The notes beneath the pieces are model-generated. The model was given only the letters and a program-made list of their open reading frames with translations, had not been told where the DNA came from and searched no databases. Shown here one piece after another: positions 22,901 through 34,561 of a stretch of DNA of 64,000 nucleotides. Made by a program: the position numbers and the translations under genes. The first letter of the stretch is position 1. Each line of letters opens with the position of its first letter. Location of the stretch: positions 17,988,501-18,052,500 of the forward strand of contig CP142454.1 of the NCBI GenBank assembly GCA_038049695.1, written 5' to 3'. Source of the stretch: Cinnamomum chago (taxonomy: Eukaryota > Streptophyta > Magnoliopsida > Laurales > Lauraceae).

Positions 22901-25900
22901 GCCATTGTCTATCCACTGCAAAACCTTAAACTAATGGTCTGAAATCTGAATCACGAAAGCATGCAACCAAAAAGTACAAACTTGACAGATGCTACTGTTA
23001 TCTCTTTAGGCAGGTAATGTCCTGAGTTTCCAAAGTGAACCTCTTGAATATACCTGAGTAAGGTCATGTAGAATTTCTTGATGTCGAGTCAGGGTATGAG
23101 AAAAAATTTCCGAGCCTCCTGATGAAACCCAAGCTTGCATATGTGAAATTACTTGCTGAAGTTGCTTCAATAGTTGATCAATACCAGATTCAAGATCATT
23201 CTCTGAACCATCTGCTTTTGTAGCAACCAATCTACGGTATGAACTCATCTGCTCATCCAGTTGTGCCTCAAGTTTCCTTGCCTACGTAGAGAAAACCACT
23301 TTGAGTTTGAAACTATGTGACAATAAAATCAGCAGAAAGCAACTATAAATAAAACCAATCATCCCTGGCTCTTCCACAGGTTGTTAGGGACAAGAGTGAG
23401 TTTGAAAAGAAAATGTTTTACAAAAAAAGGAATAAGGTAAAAGAGAATGATTGATTGTACGGGCTATAGCTCAGCTAACACCCCTCTTACGGGGTGAGAG
23501 TGCATAAGTTCGAGCCCCCCAAAATAAAAACTGATCGATTCATACCATCTTCCATCAAAGACACAAGTTGATGCACATTAACATCATAGTTAAAAGCCAT
23601 ACTTCTTCTCAACTTGATAGCTTATTCTTTCTTCCTCTCCTTCTCAAATCAGTAGCTTCTTCTTCTTTCTTCTTCTCATCATGAAAGATCTATCAAGAAA
23701 GCAAAAGGTACGAAACAGAGCCATAGTAGGAAAACATGGAATCCATCCCAAGGAACAAATCTGACTACCACTTCCCTAGCCAATGTGTTTGCAATTTTAT
23801 TTTTTGGCAAACCTATTCACACCTCTCAGAGGTTCATTCGGATATGTTGATCTTTTCATGAATCCTCTTTCCATAAAATGAAAGATTCCTCTCGTTTGAA
23901 TCATCGTCGTCAAGGACACCAAGAGAATTGGAAACCATATTTCTTCTAGGGGTGTTTGGATGTGGGGAATAGGACATGCAAAAAACAGGAAGTAGAAAAA
24001 CAACAGAGTAAGGGGTGGAACTAGGAGACCATGCCCCCCCCGCCCCCCCCCCCAAAATAATAATAATAATAATAATAATTTTGAATTTTCTTTGAAATCT
24101 TAAGTCTATTATTTTTAAAATCACCCTCTTAAAAAATTTTAGACAAAACCCCCAAGGAAATTTCCCCAGTTCTGCCATTGACTAGGGTCAAGTTAGTATG
24201 CAGTCGTTAGAAGTAGAGAAGAGTCCGTCCTCAACCCTTGGTAAGGTTTTATTTTATCCACTCCACCAGACAGTCACCACCTTTTTTTCCTTTTTTCTTT
24301 ATTAATGTGGCAACTGTTTCAATTAAAGACAAGAAAAATTACAGCAGGAAACCACAAAAAAACAGCAAAAAATCTAATAATCAACAGAATTCTATCCAAC
24401 ATCGCCACGAATCAGAGGTAGAAATGACTCAGTCTTTCAAAGGTGTAGCCCAACCTATAATTCTCAAATAAGCCTTCTGAATCACCCACCCAACCATTCG
24501 GCTTAGGTTTCTGAGAAGTATTGACTATTTCTTTCAAGCCATATGGACCAAAAAAAAAAACACCCAATATAGTACAATTACAATATACGCCTCCACAATT
24601 TGTTGGGAACCATACTTACAATGCTCAAACAATTTAATAAAACTGAATTCTTTTCCTAACAGTATACCTGATTCTCAAAAGGAAAGCATCTTGGGTTGAA
24701 CAAACTGATTGCCATAATGAGGATGATTTAGCGTTGGTGTCAGAATATACCATTCCTTTCTGTCTACCGTAGAATTGATAATGAATTTCCAAAAACTACT
24801 ATCCTCATTACCTACTCACCAATCATTTCCCAAGGAGGGGAAATGCTTTCCCTGCTTCCAAACAGTATACAATTGCAGATACATTGCTTATCTCCCTTTC
24901 CTCCTTTTCTTTCTTCCTTCCAACAGTAGAGTGTCGACTCATCCTCCATATCGATTATCAGATCCATGGTCTTATTAAGTTTAAGCAGATCATTGATGTG
25001 TTTCCTTTGTAACATTCAGTCTAGAGATTGTAGATCATCGTCATTGTTATCTAAGTCTTATCCCATCAATATTGGGTTAGTTTGAGTTCAAAAATACCAA
25101 ATGGACGATAATCACAAGAGAAGTATCTTATTGATAAATAAATGACACAATGGCACGTGACGATCCATCGTGATCAAGGACACTTAAATACACTACCCAA
25201 ACTAAGGCTAGTGACTTTGTTACTCCTCAATGGCCTTTTCTTTCTGTTTATCATGTCAACTAATCAAAAGTAGATTTCCCGTATTGATACCGCTTAGAAA
25301 CATCTTCCATGTCCCTTGAGCATTTTCTCTAAGATGTGCATCAATTGTCTTCCTCGTTTATTCTTCTCTTATGTTTCCCTTCTTTTATTTTATCCAATGC
25401 AAGGCTTTGTTTATCCTTCTGCCAAACAAAATTGCTTTTTACAACTAAAATAGAAGCAAGCATATCCAACTCCACATTACTTAAAAACAAATTTCCAAGA
25501 CCAAATCCCCATCATGCGTATTCTTCTGATAATTGATAATGTTAAAATATCTAAATATATGAAAAATCTTGTCCTGTGCGCACAGCCCGAATCTGCACCG
25601 TCCCAGGGGGTGGGACCGACCACTGCACATGCATTATGCACAGCCGGAATTTGCTGTGCACATAGCGCACCAGAATATATTCCTACTGTTCGGTGCTCAT
25701 ATCAAAATAATAGTTTATATAATTGATTTGGCATATTTCATGTCTTGGGTTTTTCATATGGAAGTAGTGCTCAACCCATCCGCATTGCTGGAAAAAAGGT
25801 TGTAGCTTAGAATTTTGACGACTCGAGATCATAAGATCCTCATCAGAGGAGAATTCATTTTCTATTCTAAACTTCACACACCAGAGCCAGCAGAATTAAC

Positions 25901-26293
25901 ATTTTCACAGGTGAAAGCATTTGCTACAATTTCCACATAAAGCAGATTTGAATCAATGAAGTAGAGAAACATTCCCTGCAATCATACAAGAGGTATTCTT
26001 TACCATGGAAAGAATTCTACCACATCAAACAATGAATAGAAACTGAAACTGTAGAAAAAAAAAAAAGGAGACTGGTTTTCAAGGAGGAAGAATTCTCCCA
26101 CATCCCGTCTCATCAATTTTCCATGTTTTTTTTCAATTTCCAAGGTGAAATCATTTTCCGTGGAACAGTGAGGATGAAAGAAACCCTAAAAAGAAGAAGA
26201 ACTTGAAAATGTTTAGGTTGGTCATGGATTTGGAGGGGGTGAAAGAAGGAATACCTGTTTGCGTAGGGCGTCCCATGAGATCTGAGAATCCAT
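16909..26293 (-). CDS. GOS11: Golgi SNAP receptor complex member 1-1 (Qb-SNARE)
   Basis: Five exons on the minus strand: 26293-26255, 23281-23054, 22323-22156, 17228-17115 and 17022-16909 (stop TGA). All four introns are GT-AG and phase 0, and together they encode 220 residues, the usual GOS11 length. The protein is a tail-anchored SNARE of the Golgi that drives fusion of transport vesicles. The start MDSQISWDALRKQ, the conserved WVSSGGSE and TLTRHQEIL segments (exon 2), EFYRLRSSLRAKR (exon 3) and the last helix SMDTIILSLVA (about residues 196-206) match the plant GOS11 family closely. The SNARE helix spans roughly 125-193. The single membrane anchor is ~199-218, followed by TK. Introns 1 (~3.0 kb) and 3 (~4.9 kb) are bloated with repeats, yet all coding exons look intact. 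Confidence 0.95.
17229..22155 (-). other. GOS11 intron 3 with repeat cargo
   Basis: A 4.9-kb intron. About 18.1-19.4 kb is very A-rich (long A and AAT tracts) without recognisable coding. The rest holds the RTE fragment at 20470-21385 and unassigned sequence. Around 19860-19890 is a small direct repeat of GTGCTATGCCATCA. Confidence 0.6.
20470..21385 (-). pseudogene. 5'-truncated RTE-type LINE, reverse transcriptase fragment
   Basis: The minus strand encodes the carboxyl half of an RTE-clade reverse transcriptase in two open pieces (about 21385-21082 and 21054-20569). The first piece contains QGSALN and the palm motif FADDIVLVYE with the catalytic Asp pair. The second contains LLYGSECWAVK, RMLRWMCGITRRDRIRNEE and RENRLRWFGYVR, hallmarks of plant RTE elements. 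The 3' end carries the conserved 'ggggtcggctatatgg' block. The 5' half, including the endonuclease, is absent, and a stop or frameshift splits the frame, so it is inactive. It lies inside GOS11 intron 3 in the same orientation as the host gene. Confidence 0.85.
23461..23530 (+). mobile_element. tRNA-like SINE head (possible)
   Basis: CTATAGCTCAGCTAA resembles an A box, and AAGTTCGAGCCCC about 35 bases later resembles a B box, at roughly tRNA spacing. There is no acceptor stem pairing and no anticodon arm, so it is not a tRNA gene. It may be a third SINE family in GOS11 intron 1. Confidence 0.35.
24010..24182. mobile_element. hAT-like MITE candidate
   Basis: The left end AAGGGGTGGAACTAGGAG and the complement of the right end (CAATGGCAGAACTGGGG) resemble degenerate versions of the common plant CAGGGGCGGAGCCAGG terminus. 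It encloses a C-rich run (24032-24053) and a (TAA)n run to ~24080. No convincing 8-bp duplication. It lies in GOS11 intron 1. Confidence 0.35.
25030..25105 (-). mobile_element. RTE-type 3' tail remnant (weak)
   Basis: 'atcatcgtcattgtta', then 'taagtcttatccca', then 'tattgggttagtttgagttc', a degraded version of the RTE 3' signature. It lies in GOS11 intron 1. Confidence 0.3.
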
Positions 26294-26729
26294 GGATTTT
26301 TTTCTGCTGTTTGGCTTTCCAGATCTAAGGCCAGACCGCAGACAGGATTTTTAAGAAGGGAACCGTTTGCGTGCTGATGAAGGTGGGATGTTGGCGCGGA
26401 GGTTGGAGTGGACGCGTGCCAGACGATGGTTGAATCTTCAATTGGGCCCACTGGAATCAGATTCTCTGAGGTGGCCCACCGTCTTAAATCTAAAGCGTAT
26501 TATGATAATCTTGTGATTTATCGTTGGGCCAATCCGGGGATAGGCCAACTAAACACCCTCCTTTTTTTATTTTAATATCTTCCGTATTCTAAAAATAATA
26601 GTAGTCTTTGAGGTCCGATAAGTTTTTAGGGTAAAATGATACTTTTACCCTTATCTTTATCTATATGTGCTTAATTCCAAAAAATTGGATTTATTTTTCT
26701 TTAAAGATTGCAATATTAACAATTACTAT

Positions 26730-27178
26730 CAAGGGTGGCAATACGGCAGAATGGGATAAATCCAAACTCAAACTCGTCCGGTCTCAAGTTTGTTTCTTCC
26801 AAACCCAATTCGCTCTGTAACCAGTCAATGGCATGTGATATCAAACCCACCTCATTTGGGCAAGGGTTAGGTCAAATTTAAATTTTCAAGATTTTTAATA
26901 TATAAATATATGGGAAATAATGTGGTCGAAATCAATCACAATCTTATTGTAAACAATTCTTTAAGTTAATGTCTCAACACCACTCATACCATATGGGTTT
27001 TATTTATATTTTTAGCAATAAATAAATATTATATATATATGAAGCAATGCAGGTTACATCAATAAAACCCAAGCCCACCACGTTCCAATAAAATTATTAA
27101 CAAACCCACCCCTAATAGAAGTGGGGCGGGGCGGGGCGGGGCGGGGCCTCATTTCAGCCCAACTCAATGCCATCCCTA
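26730..27178. mobile_element. hAT-like non-autonomous element
   Basis: The ends CAAGGGTGGCAAT and, at the right, ATGCCATCCCTA are inverted versions of each other (TAGGGATGGCAT reversed), the terminus typical of plant hAT elements. Flanks are ATTACTAT (26722-26729) and ATTATTAT (27179-27186), an 8-bp duplication with one mismatch, which is the hAT length. It is 449 bp and non-coding. Near its right end lies a run of five G4 tracts. Confidence 0.7.
27123..27146 (+). other. G-quadruplex-forming motif
   Basis: Five consecutive GGGG tracts separated by single C bases. This fits the strictest quadruplex pattern (four or more G runs with 1-base loops). It sits inside the hAT-like element next to its right terminus. 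Confidence 0.8.
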
Positions 27179-27186
27179 ATTATTAT

Positions 27187-28654
27187 AGTACATTTGGTGG
27201 GAGAGAGTAATCCTATATAAATCAATTTTTATCAATATATAGCTCATTTCATTAAATCTAAGTCGATCACAATGTCAATCAACACTCGTTCTTATAATTG
27301 GTTATAATTAACCCAATACATGCACAACCCCCTATTAGATTGATGAAAGTTTCAAATACATCATTAGGCTTTATGTGCATGGGAGAATTTGAGAGAGACG
27401 ATTGGGACGTGAGATATAATAATGATATTTTTATAAATAATGACATACTTATCTTTGTTTAATAGATTTAAGGGTAAAGTTATCATTTTTATAAAAAAAA
27501 AAATCAACGCAAATCTTTTGGTAGTCACCTACTCTTATTATGACTGGTGATTTTGGAGACATGGAAGGTATTAAAATGAAAAAACAAGATGTTATATGCA
27601 AATACTAAAATCACATGGGCCTATTTACAAATTCTATAAACCCTAGGGGTATATAAAAAATCTCTTTTTTTTTACCTACCCCTCTCTAAACAAGTGAGGG
27701 TCAACCCTAGCAGGCCAAAAAACTTGCTTCATCTTCTTCCTTGGCAACCCAAGTGGCCATATAAATCTATCCATTTTGATAAAATCGGGTTTCTCATAAA
27801 TTATCACTAGCATAATAACTCGTGCTAAGCACAGACGCATGACCCACATGGTTAGAATCCCCACTCCATGTAGCTACTTTTGAGAATTCTTTTTGTGAAG
27901 TAATTACATATAAATATTGTGTGGTGTGATAGTTATGTTAGCTTTATTTAAAAAACAAAAGGTCATTGGTTCAAATCTCTCAGTCTTTATGTTATTTTAG
28001 CCTTTTTACTAAGGCTCAATAAAAATAAAAATAAAAGAAGTTAAAATTGAATCCAAAACCCTTAGCTCTAATAAATTATAATTCTATTGGATTAGATGCA
28101 TGTAAATATGAAAATCAAGGCAGGCCACCTAGGCCCCGCCCGGTTTCCCCACCTGGGCCGTGCTAGGCCAGGGATCCCTGGGCCCCGACATGTAAAAAAC
28201 CCATGCCGTGTTGGGTGGAGGCACGGCCCATTTATTAATTTTTTTACATATAAATAAAATATAAAAGTTATAATAATTAAAGATTTATTATTTATTATTT
28301 ATTTATAAATTAGCGAAATATTCATGCATTTATTTTAATAGTTTCAAATTTATTTCAAGTTAAGAACTCCTAAAAATCCATAAAGTCTCTTTCAATTTAT
28401 ACAAAAAAATTAATTTAAAAAAAAAAGAGGCATGTGGGCTGGCACATGGGCGACACGGACCAGCACGGCATGGATAATTCCATGCCTTGGGACGTGCTAA
28501 GATGAGCCCCAGCTACCTGGGCACGGCATGGCTGGGCCCACCCTTGGCTGCTGACAAGGCCTAGTTCCCATGCCTAGATGCATGGTAGTGATCAAAGGAG
28601 TATGTGCTGAACCACTGCAACCCATGTGCGTGGTTTTGCGGAGAAAACCTCTTA
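27187..28654. other. Intergenic with GC-rich degenerate transposon patches
   Basis: No gene recognised. Two GC-rich patches (28115-28215 and 28435-28570) contain complementary GGGCCGTGC / GCACGG-type words around an AT-rich core. This suggests an old inverted-repeat element of hAT-like style, but precise ends could not be set. Confidence 0.4.
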
Positions 28655-29763
28655 GGTAGCGTTTGGTTCGCTATAATAAAGGTCAGAATGGAATGGTCAT
28701 TCCAACAGAATGATCATTCCCACGTTTGGTTCGCAAAAAAGTGGCGGAATCACCATTCATTTATGTAAAGGGAATCATCATTCCACTGGGGAGGGGAAGG
28801 AATGACCATTCCATTCTTTTATATTTTATCCTTGACCAAAATGCCCTTTTATCACATCAACCCCTCCTCCCTCCACCCTCTTCCACCCTTCTCCTCTCCT
28901 CCTCTCCTCCTCTCAGTCACCGGCTGGGAAGGAGACCAGCTGGAAGGCCCCGGCGGCAACCCCAACCAGCCTCCACCCACCCCTCCTCCACCTTCCCTTT
29001 TCTCTATTATTCTTCTTTGGCGGAGTCAGAAAGCCCCAATTTCGACAACCTTGCCCCACCGGTCCGGCTGGCGACATCGGCGGTCCTCGACGCCGGAATT
29101 CGCAAGGTTCATAGCCTCAGAGAGCTTCGCCTGCATAAGGGTATTTGGACAGAGCCTGGGTTGGATGACGAAGAGCCTAGGTGGGCTCTTGGGGTCTTTG
29201 TAGGCAACAGATCCATCATTGTCGCCGCTGCCGTCGTCTTCATAGAGCTTCTTCTGGCAAGAAGAATGCGAGAAAGGGGAGAAAAGGATGGAACTTGGAA
29301 GAGAGGTGAGGGTTGGGGAGATTGGGTTAATGGGGTTTCTGAAGAAGAAAGAGATATGATTTGGAATTGGAGGGAGAGAATGAGTAGAAAAGGAAAAGAG
29401 GGTTTGGGGCAGAGCTCTGAAAGGAGTTCGTAAGAGAGAGATGGACTTGAACAATGCAGAGGTCCACCTGTTTCTTCTTCAGTGATTTGCTTTCGGTGCG
29501 TGAAATCGCATTGCCTGGCTACAAAAATTGCATTTTAGATCTAGGGTATTTTGGTCTTTTTTATGTAAATTTTATTCCATTCCAGGCATCATTCCAGCTT
29601 ACCAAACGTAAGAAAAGGAATCAACATTCTATTACTGGATTAATTCTTCGATAAAACCAAACGTTGGAATGAGAATCATCATTCCTGCCTTATTCCATTC
29701 CAGACTCATTCCACTCTCCATTCCATTATTGCATAAAACCATTCCAGCGAACCAAACGCTACC
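28655..29763. mobile_element. 1.1-kb TIR element carrying a gene fragment (Pack-type)
   Basis: Both ends carry the same 18-bp inverted repeat, GGTAGCGTTTGGTTCGCT (28655-28672 and its complement ending at 29763). Subterminal zones are crowded with GGAAT/ATTCC palindromes such as GAATGGTCATTCC and GAATGATCATTCC, probably transposase binding sites. The flanking triplets are TTA on the left and TGA on the right, an imperfect match to the TTA/TAA duplication of PIF/Harbinger elements. The superfamily is therefore a guess. The interior is GC-richer than the surroundings and contains a recognisable piece of a host gene (29026-29454), with no transposase. Confidence 0.75.
29026..29454 (-). pseudogene. 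Captured amino-terminal fragment of an HflX-like GTPase gene
   Basis: A 142-codon frame on the minus strand. Residues ~86-119 (DPKSPPRLFVIQPRLCPNTL, then QAKLSEAMNLANS) match, from memory of the family, the start of the plant HflX-type GTP-binding protein domain, preceded by a Ser/Phe-rich segment resembling an organelle-targeting peptide. The match stops abruptly after LANS; the remaining ~23 residues are unrelated, and the G domain is absent. The complete gene would run to several hundred residues. It lies wholly inside the TIR element at 28655-29763, so it is best read as transduplicated sequence. Whether it is transcribed is unknown. The parent gene is not in this window. Confidence 0.55.
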
Positions 29764-30042
29764 TGACTGTTTTATGCACAGAACAATGACGTTATATGCG
29801 TCGCATGAGCTTAGGGAAACATCGACACCCTTGATGGCCGGCATCGCACTTGGCAAGAGTGCAGTTCACACATGGTTTTGTCATCACTCTGTAAAATGTG
29901 TTTGTGAATTGTTTAGCAATGGCGTGAGTGCATCACTTACAATAATCAAGAGGGTGACACATGAGCTTATTGAATTCAATCGTCATGCGCTACCCTGTTT
30001 GTCATAAATTTAATGATACACACAATCTTGTGTGGTGTGATG
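29764..30042. other. Intergenic gap between two transposons
   Basis: Nothing recognised; a 112-codon frame at 29669-30007 straddles the end of the TIR element and is not supported. Confidence 0.4.
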
Positions 30043-30047
30043 GATGG

Positions 30048-32985
30048 TGTAAGATCCCAGTCCCACTCATAATATTTTATTATATTTTAATTAGAGTATA
30101 TTATTATTTTAATTAAATGTATTTTAGTTATTTAAGTGTGTAGGATTAAGTGGGGCACACGTTAGATTAGATGCGTGGTTTGGTGAGTTCGATTAATGGG
30201 TAGGTGACTTGACCCGTAGTTTTGATCCAATGACTCAAGCACAGAGCATATTCTCTTAACCTAATCCCTAGTTTTGATAACCGCGAGACTTATCCTTTCT
30301 CACTTATCTCTGCAACTCCTCCCGTTCGTCTTCTTCCTCTTTCAACTCCCAAGCTTCTACAACTTTAGGATCCAGCCATTACAATCAAGATCTGAAGACA
30401 CAATAATTCTTTGGCTCAACTTTCTTTTCTCAAATAACCATCTCCTCAAACCATTAGGAGTAGATTTGTACTATTAGGTTACATCCTTAATCTTTTCAAT
30501 GTTAGGTTTTAAGTAGGAATACAGTGGATATGTTCATCTGAACATCCTTATCCCATCTTCTTTGTCAGATCGGTGATAGGATTATTTTCGAGCGTTGTGG
30601 GAATCTCGGTTTGGGTATTGGTTAGGATCTGTGCATTTTTCTTCAGCCCGGTAAAAGTTAAGTACCTAACCATAATTTATAAATTTAATACTTGCATTCT
30701 TCCTTGATCTGTATGTTGATTCATGTAGAAATTCCTTTTGATGCCCTTTTTCACATGAATATGTTATTATATTATGTTATTTTGATTTGATGAGATTGGA
30801 GATTTGGGGAATGATTCAATTGATTTCTTCAAATTATGTTTTGTTGTTACGGTAATTCCGATTTCTATGTTGACCACTGCCGACCCCTATTTGAATTTCA
30901 AAACCCTTTATTCAACTTCTATGATTCTTGCGATTTGTGTATTAAGGTGGTCAGATTACCATTGAAAACCGAGGGAGTGCCAGATCTTGCAACAGGTTCC
31001 CAAACTCGAAACCGCGAGAAAAATGTATCCGTGTTTTGGACTGTGGGGCCCAGGTGGGCCATCTGATTAGAGATCTTGTCCATGGATCTACTTGTGGACC
31101 TTTGGACGAGCCTATAGATGGCGGACCCGTGCGAGGTGGGCCCTGATTGGCCTACCATCCAGCAGTTTGATCAGATTAAGGCATGAGTTCTATTACTTAT
31201 TTTATTTATATTTAATCAGTTGTGGGACCCAAGAGTGATTGGATCGTAAATCAGGTCCGGGCATCCGTCCGTATACGGCTGGGCGATGTTGTTTGTGTGG
31301 GTGATTTGGTGTTGTGATCTTTGGGGCCCACTGATCTAAGTAACCTTGGATGGGCAGCCGTGGAACCACACCGTTCTGGAAGGTGTGTTCTAGAGGGGAC
31401 GGCTTGACCTGTGCATGTTTAAAATGGAAAATATAAAGTGAGGAGAGTTCTGTTGTAACAGAACCTAGAGTAGGTTGGTTGTTATTACATCACCTTGTCC
31501 CCATGTGTTTATAAAATTAGAAAATGGCCTTGTTTGTTTTGTAAATCCAAATTAAATCCTTTAACTATTTGAATGTGGAAAATGTTTTGAATGGGGCCTC
31601 AAGTTTTCTAAAAATTGTAAATTAAGGTTATTTGTCATTATTTGCATATTAATATTAAATGATATATTTAGTTTTAAATGTGTTAAAATTATATTTTTGT
31701 ACTTTATTATTATTTCTTTGGATCAAGTAAATATTGTTCGGGCACACGGTATATTACTAACATAGGGTTTAGTACTTTGTATGACCTCGGGAAAATCCTA
31801 GTGGATTCGAGTTCAACTCATCTCTATTGGAAAGCCCTTAACTGGGTCTATGCACCATTGATGGAGAAGGGATGCGTTGATCTTATATTTATTAGAGATT
31901 CCTGTGGTTGTTGGATACGAGACCTTACGTGTGACCTTAGGATCAATTCGTATCTATGTGTTAACCTTCGCATACATATATATGTTGGTTTAGGATATGT
32001 TCTCCTTTAGATGCATACCCTATTGTGTGTTATGGACTATAAGTGGCTTGACAATTTTACATGATGACTTGATTATGATATGGAATGTGAAATGATCAGC
32101 ACTTTACTTTGACTTAGGATTCTTGTGTCGGAGCTTTATTATTCAGGTCTATTATGCTTATATGTTTATATTTATGTGAGTCATTTATGGACGACTGCAA
32201 ATCGATATATGGACGATTGATCACCGATGTGACCGGATCACTTATAATCCGCTATGAATGTGAACATGATTTCCTGTATTTATTTTTTATTTAATCGGTT
32301 TATGACCACCGACGTTATGGATGAGCTTTCCCGATTTATTTAGGGCTGACCACCCAAAAACGGGGACACTTGTCTTCGTGTGAATCATATTGCTCATTTT
32401 GCTTTGTTTGGATTATGTTATAAGTTCTTTCTTGTCATTGTCATTGTCATTACTTCTATATGATCACACTTGTCTATATTTATCTCATTGTTGTATTAAA
32501 TTTCGAATTATGATTATGTACTTGCTGTTTACTTTGTAAAATTTGGTGCATTGGTACCGAGCCCTACTTTACCGAGGAAACGGAGGAGGGTCAAACGTTT
32601 CAAACGTTTGAACCAACTGATGAACCTGAGTGGGATGCCGGAGATGGCTTTGGAGTCGTCTGAGCCTGCACAAGAGAGAACGACGCCTTAGAATTATTTT
32701 AAATGAACTTTCTTTTTAGTGTTGAGACCTCTTTTAGAAATTATTTAATTTATTCTGCAACTTTAACTATTACTGTTTTATCTAAATCTGTGTTGGATCT
32801 CATTATGAACATTTCATACCAATTGAATAAAGCTTCCGCTGCATTTAATGAAATTTATTTTGACTCACCATTTTTCATTAAAGTGGGTCCACTTTTGGAA
32901 GCTTATGTTGTATTAAATACAGGAAATTTGAATTTAATTTAATTTTTCACGTTTTTCTCCGATTCGTATTTTGGGGGACGTCACA
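30048..32985 (+). mobile_element. Solo LTR (2.94 kb) with 5-bp target duplication
   Basis: Starts TGTAAGATCCC and ends GGGGACGTCACA, so the termini are TGT...ACA. The five bases GATGG precede it (30043-30047) and follow it (32986-32990), a perfect 5-bp target duplication. No retrotransposon coding is present, so it is a solo LTR left by recombination between the two LTRs of a full element. The length suggests a Gypsy-type parent. Short open frames within it (30274-30477, 31777-32010, 32703-32942) are not genes. Orientation is set arbitrarily to plus. Confidence 0.8.
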
Positions 32986-33470
32986 GATGGAGAACATCTT
33001 AACAAGTTTAAAGCAAGAGGCAGTGGATTAACCTCATACATAAAGTGGCGACAGGTTAGGTGTCATAAAACCATAAATCCGTCATCCTTAGATTGAACAA
33101 GGGTGACATTGCACAACCTGAACAAAAACAACCATAGAGATCGAAAGTTATATTCCTTTCTACTTATACATCCTCTTAATTTTAATTATCTCACTAGTTC
33201 GTGTTGTAGATATGCAATACAATTCAAGTTGAAGAAAGCCCACACTAAGAACAGATAGAATCCTACTTCATCAAGCACACAAAATGAAAGTAGGGAGTGA
33301 CCCCCATAAATCATAAGTAGAACTGAAGCAATTGTTTAGACATGAAAAGGTCGTACATCCTTTTCTCAATACACTTACTCCAAATAGAGAGAGCCCCTCA
33401 ACAATAATTATAATTACTACAGAAATGAGAAGTTTCCACATCCTTTATTGAGACACTGACTTCATAGTTT

Positions 33471-34523
33471 CTAGGCATTGAGGAGGTAGGCATCAATGTC
33501 GTGGAAGGTCTTAATCACAAATTCCATGATTAAATATGGGTCAGGCACCTCTTCATTTGCTTTCTCAAATTCAAGGAACCATTTCAGAACGCTGCCATCT
33601 CCCTTGGGAATAACCTGTGCAGTGGCCTTCATTTTGTTGTAGAAACCAGCCATGATATCTCCATCAATTACACTGTAAGAGACTATCATGTTTGCTTCAT
33701 CTAAAGTCTCAATCCTCTCGGTGGAATAGGAAATGGGAACTCCTGCAAATTAGAAGAAAAAAAAAAAAAAAACCCGAGCACAGAGGTGTTAATATATGAT
33801 TTTCTCTCATGTCATTTCATTTTTCTTTATTTTCTTGTACTTTTATTTGAGTTTTATATCATTCTCAATGGGCTCTCCCAAGCGAGCCGATGACCATTAA
33901 GAGCCCATCTCTTTGCTTGGTATCGAATTCCTATAAATTCTAAACAATGTCTTCCCATTAAAAGGGCTAAAACGGCCAAACCACTGATGCTTCAATGGCA
34001 AGGTATCCCCAAAGAAACCAGGACTGATCCTTCATTCTCACATCAAGAGGATCACTCCCTTGCCACTATACCAACGGAGCGAGAAAATAAAAATAAAAAT
34101 GAGGGGGCTAAAAGCCAATACACTTTTAGTCAAAGTGGTGAGGCATCTTCCTATCCACATATACAACTAGCGATCAATCCTCAGGTCTGTTAGATGGGGA
34201 CTTGGGCAGTGTGAGTATGTTTGGGCCGGAGAAAAGGGCCTAAAAACCAATACACTTTTAGCCATAGTGGTGAGACATCTCCCTATCCACATGTACAAGA
34301 AGGGATCAATCCTTAGGTTTATTAGATGGGGACTTGGATAGTGTGGGTGCGTGAGTATGACTAGGAGAAAAAGAGAGAAAAAAAAAGGGCCTAAAAATGA
34401 AGAAGCAAGAGTGAGGATCCACAAATGGGTATCAAAGTCTTCTCCTTCAATAGGAAATGACTGCCCAGCTAAGACCTTGCAGATCAAATCCAAGTTTCAT
34501 GAGGGTCCCATCTAATTTCCCAC

Positions 34524-34561
<38 letters not shown>

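Noticed and set aside
23461-23530. Possible tRNA gene
   Set aside because: A-box-like and B-box-like words are present, but no acceptor stem or anticodon arm folds; kept only as a SINE candidate.
28726-29433. 235-codon open frame on the plus strand
   Set aside because: It begins in the transposon's subterminal repeats and overlaps, in antisense, the HflX-like frame. Low-complexity Pro/Ser/Leu composition indicates a shadow frame.
29669-30007. 112-codon frame
   Set aside because: It straddles the right terminus of the TIR element and flanking DNA, so it cannot be an old gene.
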